This document shows positions 53,226 to 61,550 of a stretch of DNA of 64,000 nt, piece after piece. The notes beneath the pieces were generated by a model. The model worked only from the letters and a program-made list of their open reading frames with translations, had not been told where the DNA came from and made no database searches. The first letter of the stretch is position 1; each line of letters starts with the position of its first letter. The translations under genes were made by a program, and so were the position numbers. Source of the DNA: Euglena gracilis (Eukaryota > Euglenida > Euglenophyceae > Euglenales); assembly GCA_039621445.1 (NCBI GenBank), contig CP154956.1, positions 25,915,233 through 25,979,232 of the forward strand, given 5' to 3'.

Positions 53226-53430
53226 TGCGGACTATTTGCCTGACCGCTTACCTTACCAACTGCCGAACTGACTTTTGTATTCCTAATTCAAACTTTTCCC
53301 CGCAGACTGCTGGCTCTTGTGTTATGTCTTCAAATTGATTTGTGATTACGTCTTCGGGACAATTGGGATATCAAGAAAGTTGGTAATACGAGGATTTCAA
53401 GAAAAACAAAAGAATATTCTGAGACGTCCA
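53226..53430 (+). repeat. Element B 3' LTR
   Basis: TGCGGACTATTTGCC to GAGACGTCCA; pairs with the 5' LTR, followed by AATTA. Confidence 0.9.
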
Positions 53431-53670
53431 AATTACGTTTTGGGGGGGGGTCCGTTGCCAATGTGCTATTTTGCGCCTCCCGGGCGGTAATTGCTGCCTT
53501 TTACGCACGCCCTCCGCGGGCAAAATTGCGCCTGTCCGCCCGCCGCCCATCGCAACAGTTTGCTAAAAGATCGCCGACCTCTACCCGGGGCGTAGCGCTG
53601 GTTTTTAGAGCGCCAGCGCGGCCGATTTCGGCCGAAAATGACCGAAAAATGACGTTTTGGGGGACGTCCG
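53431..53670 (+). repeat. 215-bp satellite between element B and the TRIM
   Basis: Begins with the AATTA duplication and holds 1.1 monomers. The last five bases (GTCCG) are the left target-site duplication of the TRIM. Confidence 0.9.
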
Positions 53671-54003
53671 TGTGTGCGGCAGACGGGAGATCCTACGGAG
53701 GTTGGTAGCCGGCGCGTAGTACCAAGCCGAGTATTGCTCGAGTAGCTAATTCGGTAAGGTGCTGGGCTCACACGCGGGGGGTCGTGGGTTCGAGACCCAG
53801 GTCCCGCCGTGTGAGTCCTGGTCGATCCCGTACGGGCAGAGGGCATACCGCGGGGATCGACCGGCGCGTGCAACTGCTCCCAAGGGCGAGACACTGGTTG
53901 GCCGGACCTTGGGTGTAGTTCCACGCCTGAGGACGTGCCACGGCGAGTAGTATGAGCTTCCGCTCCGTGGCCGTCCAACGGCGGGTGGTCCAACCTATAT
54001 ACA
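53671..54003 (+). repeat. TRIM 5' LTR with tRNA-like module
   Basis: 333 bp. At 53740-53800 it has TAGCTAATTCGGTA, resembling a Pol III A box and tRNA D-arm, then TGGGTTCGAGACCCA (53786-53800), resembling a T-arm and B box with a perfect TGGG/CCCA stem. The spacing fits a tRNA body, but the acceptor stem is not evident. Confidence 0.85.
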
Positions 54004-54015
54004 TGGTAGCAGGGG
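54004..54015 (+). promoter_or_regulatory. TRIM primer-binding site
   Basis: TGGTAGCAGGGG directly adjoining the LTR; same TGGTAGCAG word as in elements A to D. Confidence 0.8.
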
Positions 54016-54350
54016 AACCCGTCTAACGCCACACGGACCGGGAAATCAGAGCCTGACCCCACCGCGCCCGGAAGGCGGAGGCGGACGCGCCGATTCTAGG
54101 GCGACTGAAACTCCTACACCGTTCCAAAGTCACAAGCCGATGCAAAGGGGGACGCTCCAAGGCGGCAGAGCCCGTGGAAGTCGACAACACGTAAACTGCC
54201 GGCAATAGAAAAACCGAGCTGCAGGGGTTGGCAGCCTGGTGACGCAGTACTCGTGAGAAGCACTCAGCCAACTAGGGCCGCGTGAGGCATAACCCGAGCT
54301 GCAGGGGCCACGGCCATAGTGACGCAGTGGGCTAGGGTAGCAAGGCTCTT
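54016..54350 (+). other. TRIM internal region
   Basis: Noncoding. An imperfect internal repeat CCGAGCTGCAGGGG...GTGACGCAGT occurs twice (54224 and 54294). Confidence 0.7.
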
Positions 54351-54360
54351 GGGAGGGGAG
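54351..54360 (+). promoter_or_regulatory. TRIM polypurine tract
   Basis: GGGAGGGGAG immediately before the 3' LTR. Confidence 0.75.
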
Positions 54361-54693
54361 TGTGTGCAGCAGACGGGAGATCCTACGGAGGTTGGTATCC
54401 GGCGCGTAGTACCAAGCCGAGTACCGCTCGAGTAGCTTATTCGGTAAGGTGCTGGGCTCACACGCGGGAGGTCGTGGGTTCGAGACCCAGTTCCAGCCGT
54501 GTGAGTCCAGGTCGATCCCGTACGGGCAGAGGGCATACCGCGGGGATCGACCAGCGCGTGCAACTGCTCCCAAGGACGAGACACTGGTTGGCCGGACCTT
54601 GGGTGTAGTTCCCCGCCTGAGTACGTGCCACGGCGAGTAGTACGAGCTTCCGCTCCGTGGCCGTCCAACGGCGGGTGGTCCAACCTATATACA
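54361..54693 (+). repeat. TRIM 3' LTR
   Basis: 333 bp, with the tRNA-like words preserved (TAGCTTATTCGGTA and TGGGTTCGAGACCCA). Followed by GTCCG. Confidence 0.9.
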
Positions 54694-55495
54694 GTCCGTT
54701 GCCAAAGTGCTATTTTGCGCCTCCCGGGCGGTAATTCCTGCGTTTTACGCACGCCCGCCGCGGGCAAAATTGCGCCTGTCCGCCCGCCGCCCTTCGCAAC
54801 AGTTAGGTACCGCGGCGGGCGTGCGTAAAAGGCAGCAATTACCGCCCGGGAGGCGCAAAATGGCACTTTTCCAACGCACGCCCCCCAAAACGTCATTTTT
54901 TCAGTGATTTACGGCCGAAATTGGCCTCGCTGGCGCTCTAAAAAAAAAAAAAGAGCGCTCCGCCCCGGGTAGAGGTCGGCGATCCTGCACCCTTCGCAAC
55001 AGTTAGGTAAAGGATCGCCAACCTCTACCCCGGGGGCGGAGCGCTCGTTTTTAGAGCGCCAGCGCGGCCGAATTCGGCCTAAAATGACCGATAAATGACG
55101 TTTTGAGGGGCGTCCGTTGCCAAAGTGCTATTTTGCGCCTCCCGGGCGGTAATTGCTGCCTTTTACGCACGCCCGCCGCGGGCAAAAATGCGTCTGTCCG
55201 CCCACCGCCCTTCGAAACAGTTAGGTAAAGGATCGCCGACCTCTACCGGGGGCGGAGCGCTCGTTTTCAGAGCGCCAGCGTGGCCGATTTCGGCCGAAAA
55301 TGACCGAAAAATGACGGTTTGGGAGGCGTCTGTTGCCAAAGTGCTATTTTGCGCCTCCCGGGCTGTAATTGCTGCCTTTTACGCACGCCCGCCGCAGGCA
55401 AAATTGCGCCTGTCCGCCCGCCGCCCTTCCCAACAGTTAGGTAAAGGATCGCCGACCTCTACCCGGGGCGGAGCGCTCGTTCTTAGAGCGCCAGC
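54694..55495. repeat. 215-bp satellite, array 3 with a local inversion
   Basis: About 3.7 monomers. From about 54810 to 54984 the monomer text is inverted (starting CCGCGGCGGGCGTGCGTAAAA), with sharp junctions at GTTAGGTA and at GGCGATCC-TGC. The array ends at 55495 (agagcgccagc) against unique sequence. Confidence 0.9.
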
Positions 55496-56437
55496 TGTTG
55501 GCGGGTTCGGAGGACCCTGCTCGCCCGGGGTGGCTGCTTTGGCTGGGGCCGCAACCACTTTTTTATTGCCCTGGAGGGCTCAGGCCAGGGCCTTTGGCAA
55601 GTTGGGCCCCATTTTCATACATGCCAACCGGCGGTGAAGGGGGTGAGGTGAGCCCCCCCGACCCGGGGTCCTCAGTTGCCCCGCGTAGGATCTTTTTTTC
55701 TTTCCACTGTTGGTTTTTCCCCATTTTCCAACTTTGAACTTGAGGCTGAAAAAACCAAAGAGGCAAAAACCAACCCACCTACTTTGGTGAGCAAATCAGC
55801 AGCACAAGACAAACCTGGCTTGGAGGTTTGGGAGTACCTGGGTTCAGGAAACCTGCTGCTTGGGGTAGTTTGGAAAGCAATGCCTTGGTTTCTTGGAATA
55901 ACTGAATTGTCCTTTTTGATTCTTCAATTCTCAATTGACTTTTCTTCTTTTCTGATTCTCAAATCGAATTCTCAAATTCTTTCTGGAATTTGCTGGGGTT
56001 CCAATTCCACTCGCGTGGCGGTTGACTTGCTCTGGTGTTTCCTACCGGGGGTTTTTTGGGAATTTTTGGGAAATTTTTGGCTGCCGACGCCAGCGGCAGC
56101 CGACACCCCCTCCCTTGCGACGTTAGTCGGACCCGTTTTTCTGTCCCCCCCCCGTGCAAAAACCGGGAAGAGAAAATTCTGTTTTTGTTAAATTTTTTTT
56201 GTGGGGGGCGAAAATTCTGTGTTTTTTTTTGCAACGGGTCCTGTCGCTATTTTTGAAAAAAATGGGTGTTACATGTCTGACCCCCCCCCAGCCATAATAT
56301 CGGGCACCTTGGGGGAATCTCAAAAATTAGGTCTACGGCAGAAGCCCCCCCACCCCTTTCCTCCGACAAGCATGGGGAACAGGTCTTTGGACACAAAATC
56401 TGAAAAACGATTCCAAACAAAACAAACTCTGGGCACT
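55496..56437. other. No recognisable gene
   Basis: Sequence of mixed composition with several C, G and T runs around 56140-56290. The longest frame (55676-56191) shows no family resemblance. Confidence 0.45.
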
Positions 56438-56881
56438 TGTGTACCAGGCAGCCGTAAGGCCATGGTACTGTGTATGTAGGTATAAGCCTACGGCCAGATA
56501 TAGCTCTGAGCCCCATACACAGTACTATGCTAGGTGGTATTCCTACAGATGGCCAACGGCCTGAATTAGGAATACCTAAGCCTAATTCTGGTTCTCCTCT
56601 CCACAGGTGGTATTTTATTCCATTCTGGTCTTTGATTCAAGACTTGAGTTTCAAGTTGGATTTTTCTGATTTGAAGTCCTGAAAGGACAGGCAAGAACTT
56701 GGCATCGATTTCCGTAGCCCATAGGGCTCCTCCACCTGCCTTGTGCTCTCCATAAGCCCAAAGGCAATAAAAACTAATAGTTCAGTGAAAGACTTTCTTT
56801 TTTGTTACTCTCCTGGTTCTGTTCCAACGGGAGGGTGTAAGTAGGCCGACAGGCAGTGGGAATCGAGTCAGGGGACGTACA
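56438..56881 (+). repeat. Element C 5' LTR
   Basis: TGTGTACCAGGCAGC to GGACGTACA, 444 bp. It contains CTCCTCTCCACAGGTGGTATT at 56594-56614, the motif at which both LINEs inserted in element D. Confidence 0.85.
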
Positions 56882-56883
56882 CT

Positions 56884-56898
56884 TGGTAGCAGATTTGG
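56884..56898 (+). promoter_or_regulatory. Element C primer-binding site
   Basis: TGGTAGCAGATTTGG two bases after the LTR. Confidence 0.8.
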
Positions 56899-57134
56899 TT
56901 TCTTTCCTACGACCCTTCTCCCCCCTTCTCCCCCTCATATTAACAGGTGACTTCAAACAGTGAGTGGTGCTGAGCCTATAGGCTACAAAGCATCCACGAG
57001 CTGTTTGGAGCCAACTTCCAAGCACAGGTACAAGCTTCAGGAGGCTCTTGGCAGTATACGCTGCCATATCCTTCTAAGTTTGTTCATTTGCTTACCTTTT
57101 TGGGTTTGCTTGTGTTTGTTCTGCAAATAAAAAT
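56899..57134 (+). other. Element C leader
   Basis: Untranslated leader, closely matching 24567-24792 of element D. Confidence 0.7.
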
Positions 57135-60100
57135 ATGCAGAGCTCAAGCACAAACACACTCATTGATTACCAAGAATTGATTGGTTCTTTGAGAAGCACT
57201 TCACATGAATTGTCACAAGAGGAGTATATGCTCCAATCAAGGTATACCCCCAGCTCTATTGAGCATCCCCCCACACAAGTCCTCAGCTCTATTGAGCATC
57301 CCCCCATACAAATCCCCAGCTCCATTGAGCATCCCCCCACCCAAATTAACAGCTCTATTGAGCACCCCCCCACCCTCGAGCATTCCCAACCCCAACGGGG
57401 TGCAAACCTAATGGTGCCTCATCCCCCCGCCCAATGGGCTCCCCCACACCTATCGGTGTCCAGCAGCTCTATCGAGCTGCCCATAGCCCAACAGGCTCAA
57501 CCACGTTTGGTGGAAAGCCGATTGGCTGACAGTTTTACCCCCCAGCGAGATATCGCACCAATGCTGATAGGCACATTTGATTCTGAGGCGGTTGCGCCAC
57601 ATCAACTTTTTGTTGAGGGTGGGATAGAAACACCATGTTTTATCCAACCTCCCCATGCGCTCACAGATCCAAGTCCTATAGGGCAATTGCAAGCGCCACC
57701 CGATACGGGTTCTTTACCTACATTGCCTTGTATGGATTTGGCAAATTTGCGCCAGCGTTTTGAGACACCTTTGCAGGCACAATTGCCACAAAAATTCCAA
57801 AAAGTGAGTGAGACAGTGTGTGAAATACAGTCCCGCAATGATGCGAAGTTTTCCCACTTGCAACACAGTTTGCAAAATTTGTTTGCAAAAGTGGAGCCAG
57901 TAACGGCACTTTTGAGCACAAAAATACTGATATGGGAGCTTTTGTTACCTTGGAGCAGTTCACTGCTTTCCAGGAAGCGCAACAGCGCATTATGCAACTG
58001 AGCTGTGAATCGGCAAATTTTCCCCATATGCACACCCAAACGTGGTGAAGGTTTCGCTTCCAGCACTTATGTGCAGCAATTGGAGGAAAGACTTTCCCGG
58101 TTGGAGCGAAAATCATGTAGGTGTGGTGAAAATTCTGCTTAAATAACACGTTTTTACGCCCATATCGCGAATATCGCAAGCAGGCAGGATGCTTACCACC
58201 AACGGTGGCAGAATAATATTGTTGACATCCAAACCGCAATTGCGGAGTTGCAGAACCGCAATGCGGTACCATGTTCACATAATTTAGAATTTCAGCGATT
58301 TGCTGCAGATATGCGTGATGAAAATAACCAAGTCAGGAAAAAAGTTTGTGACGGTCCGATACGGACCGAGGAAACAGTGAACCAGCAAGTCAAAAACTTG
58401 CAGAAAGAGTTCTCAGCGCTATCCGCGCAAGTTTCGGTGTTCTTGGAACAGCCAATGGCTGAAAACGTGCGGAATACGCAAAATACCCCTCCTTCCAAAC
58501 CATCTCCACAACTGGAGTCTATTTCCGAAGTGGTGCACACTCTAGCTGTGCGACTACAGGAATTGGAAAGTGGTTTTGAAAAAATTTCGCAAGATTTCCG
58601 GTCTTTTTCTGACAAAATCCCTCTTCTGGACCATATGTACAAACACCGCAGGCGTATTAAGCGTTTGCAGGAAGATATTGGTGCAATCACCGATCATCTG
58701 AAAATTCTCGATGATTTGGGAAAAAAATTTCGTGACTCTACAGAAAATTTGGATCAAGTACACACACAATTGCATTTTTTACAACAAAAACTCGATATGG
58801 GTGTTGTACGCACACTTGCCGCAGATTCCAGCTCCAAAAGCGCTAACAGCGCACCTTTGGCGGAGCCTATTGGCACATTGCCACAAAATTACGATTCTGC
58901 TCATGCAGTGGTCCCTCCCCCAGCGGTACCAGTCCCAATGGACCATTTTTTGGATGATGGGGTTAGTTTTCAAGAGAAAGCCAAGCGAAACCCTCAAAGA
59001 AATCGAAAAATTTGGGAATATGAACTTTGTCACGGTACGAGCCGCACTCCCGCACATGGTACTGATCCTGAGATGCATCAGCATCACCATTCGCGCATTA
59101 GCCATTCACCAAGTTTGCAAGGTACCTATGGTACACCAAGTGGAAAATTGAATGCGCATTCGCAAAATACACCCAAAAGTACACTTGGTGCAACCACCGA
59201 GGTACCCGTGCATGGTGCGGTTTTGCGCCCAGGCCCAACCTCCTTGAATACCACCGAAGGGCCATGGGAGTCTCAGAAAGATATCAAAGAAATCATCGCT
59301 ATCGCGAAAAAGGTGAAGCCCCAATGGGATGGTGACCCAACAACATGGAAACAGTTTTTCCGTGATTGGGAATTTTATTGGGATCTGAAAGGATCAACCC
59401 ACAACGGAAACCCAGAGGTGATCAAAATGGAATTCGTAGATTGTCTACAAAAAGATGAAAAGGAACGCGCCAGACAATTGGTCATTCGCGGGCGCATTTC
59501 TTTTCAGGATTTGGTTGCGCAATATGCTTCATCATGTTCCAGTTTAGTTTCCAGAATCACTCTGGAGAAAAAATGGCGGCAATATGCCCCCCATGACCGA
59601 AAATGGAGGTCGATAGACTTATGGTACTCAAAATGGCTCTGTTTGGCAGCCGAAGTGGACGAGTTAGGCGAAACCCAAATGAAAGAGCAATTTGACGCAG
59701 TATTACTGCACTTTATACCCAAACTCGTAAAAGAAATTCACCGAGAGGAACTCGCAGGACATATTTTGACGCTCGATGAGCGATGGAACTATGTTTGCAA
59801 ACAATTGAAGCTTTCACAGCTTCTGGGACAAATCCAGTCGGCTTATACGAGCCACCCCACAGCAGGAATACCCGATGTCCAAGTCAGTTCTGTGAAAAAA
59901 GTGTCACGCTTATCACATACCGCCATAGCGGAATTCAAATGGCGCAATTCGCGCTCTTCAGAAGAATTTTCGGACAAATTGTGCTTTTTGTGTAACAAAA
60001 AGGGTCATATATCTTGCCATTGTCCAAAGCCCGCAGCGCGAAAGCGCAACGCAAGCCCAAGAGGATCAGCCTCATCATGCAGTTCTCGTTTTTCACAAAA

Positions 60101-60443
60101 TGCGCATTCGCAAAAATCAAAATACCAATCACGATCAACATGTTCACTGTGCGGATCCACCAACCACCCCTCCCTCAAGTGTCGCTATGCGAACTCTCAC
60201 CACCCAAGCCACAGCCATCGCAATATGAGTTGCAGTTCAAAAGATCATACTTTAGCCAAAAGGCACAAGGTAGGTCAAACAACAACCTCTATCGAGGATT
60301 ATCACCCGGCTTCGGGCAGGGAGGGGGATGATACCCCACGTAACCAAAGGGATCTTCCCCGCTTTAGCGCTCATATAGTCAGAGACGTATATGCGTCAAG
60401 AAAGTCAACGGCTGATATGGCCACCGGTTCGGTTTTTGAGTGA
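57135..60443 (+). pseudogene. Element C gag
   Basis: ATG at 57135 (MQSSSTNTLIDYQELIGSL). Open to 58001, then a disturbed stretch (57915-58250) where the true text FQEAQQRIMQL and YVQQLEERLSRLERKSCRC lies in other frames, then open from 58248 to a TGA at 60441. Coiled-coil middle (VNQQVKNLQKEFSAL, HRRRIKRLQEDIG); conserved block KVKPQWDGDPTTWKQFFRDW (near 59320); zinc knuckle CFLCNKKGHISCHC (near 59990). The end KSTADMATGSVFE matches the other-frame tail of element A gag (KSVAGYAAASDLE), which marks the authentic gag C-terminus. Confidence 0.85.
57253..57375 (+). repeat. 33-bp coding minisatellite in gag
   Basis: Four to five units encoding SSIEHPPTQ. Element D gag has a single unit here (SSIEHSPAQ), so the repeat expanded in element C. 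Confidence 0.85.
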
Positions 60444-61550
60444 AGGAACCAAAAATCCAACGATGCGGACTACAGAGGCTACTAGAAAGGAGGTGAAAGG
60501 AGTCGCGACCCAAGTCATCCCCTGCCCAGTATCCTTTCTGGTCAGTGTGCAAGGATTTTCTGGTGTCCCCACTCAAAATTTTCACGAACCTTTGACATAT
60601 AGACTGTTTTGTGTTTCCGGTTGTGGTGCATCAGGGGATAGCCCATGAATGTCCATGTGGTTGAGTGGATTCCCGCTCCAAGGATGCACACAACACCGCA
60701 AAATTCTTCCCCCCCCTCAAACTTCTACTAATCATCACTTTTACATACCGTTTTCGATGACAGCAACACCGTTTTCAACAACACGAACACCGTTTTCAAC
60801 CCGGGGTAAAGAGAAAGTGCCCCCCCTACCCACCGCATATCCACAAACGTTCCACATGCGGTAGGGGTAACAAGTAGCTCTACCCCCGATCGTTTCACTG
60901 GGTTCCAAGACGAAAGCCCTAAGGCCTGAAGTTTAAACGGTGTCGAGTAGTCGCCCAGCTGCTTTCAACTTTTCGTTTTCCACCAGGTTTGTCGATTCAG
61001 ACAATCAACACCCCCAGCAGCTTCAAAATTCGCATACTCATTTTTCCAACACACTCACCCCCGCAGACCGACATGCGCGACAAGGACAACTACTCCGCAC
61101 CTTCCCCCCATGGTGTGCACTCTGGGAGAACTTTCCACACAATCACCACCCAAACACAAAGGTGAATATATACATCAAAACTAATCCCCCCACACTCTAC
61201 CTCCAACGGAGAGCTCTATTCATTGACCGATTTTTGTCAAGTGCAAGACAAATTCGGCACTATATGCACATTCCCCCCGAAGCGCATAGCGCACATCAAT
61301 GTCGATGCGCATAGCTCACATTCTCCCCCAAGCGCTAATGGCGCACACCGCGCGTCGCGCGAATCCTGCGCATATCGCGCTTCCAAGCCTACCCCCCCCA
61401 CGCACATGTTGTGCAGTGAGGCAACTGCCCCCCCCCCGCGCGTATCGCGCCATATCATGCGCGTATCGCGCTAGACCCCGCGCGTATCGCGCCACCCACC
61501 TTAGCAACCCCCCTTTCTCACAATGTCGTGTGAGCACTATCGTGCATTTC
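60444..61550 (+). pseudogene. Element C pol remnant
   Basis: Matches only the N-terminal linker of element A pol: PLPT/FSTTRTPFSTRGKEKVPPLP against the A text with HTRGTEKAPPLP, and TVSSSRPA against TLSSSRPA (near 60940). Protease DTG, RT and integrase motifs are absent and stops are frequent, so a deletion has removed most of pol. The last 250 bp are filled with GCGCGTATCGCGC-like palindromes. Confidence 0.65.
61360..61495. repeat. Cluster of GCGCGTATCGCGC palindromes
   Basis: GCGCG-TAT-CGCGC occurs at 61437, 61460 and 61480 with a related GCGCATATCGCGC at 61369. Perfect 5-bp stems with 3-nt loops. Confidence 0.8.

Larger units (their letters stand above)
29847..53430 (+). mobile_element. 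Element B: old Ty3-type chromovirus, split by element A
   Basis: LTR retrotransposon with 204-205 bp LTRs (TGC...CCA), a 5-bp duplication, PBS, gag, protease, RT, RNase H, integrase and a chromodomain-like end. Own length is about 7 kb once element A is taken out. All frames are broken, and the gag-protease part is inverted. LTRs differ at roughly nine positions by eye. Confidence 0.9.
53671..54693 (+). mobile_element. TRIM-like non-autonomous LTR element (1,023 bp)
   Basis: Two 333-bp direct repeats that start TGTGTGC and end TATATACA, a PBS directly after the first, a polypurine tract directly before the second, and a 5-bp duplication GTCCG on both sides (53666-53670, 54694-54698) inside a satellite monomer. 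The internal part is 357 bp with no coding capacity, so it must use the enzymes of another element. The repeats differ at about a dozen positions by eye. Confidence 0.9.
56438..61550 (+). mobile_element. Element C: decayed chromovirus related to A and D
   Basis: 5' LTR, PBS, leader and gag are readable; pol is reduced to remnants of its N-terminal linker and no RT, integrase or 3' LTR was found. The right edge is uncertain. Confidence 0.8.

Noticed and set aside
53735-53805. Possible tRNA gene
   Set aside because: T-arm and A-box words are present, but the anticodon stem and acceptor stem do not pair, and the sequence is part of a 333-bp LTR present twice.
53671-54003. tRNA-derived SINE
   Set aside because: The duplicated unit is bounded by TG/CA, adjoins a PBS and a polypurine tract, and both copies share one outer duplication, so it is an LTR.
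55676-56191. 171-codon frame
   Set aside because: Low-complexity W/F/L-rich translation with runs of C and T; no family resemblance.
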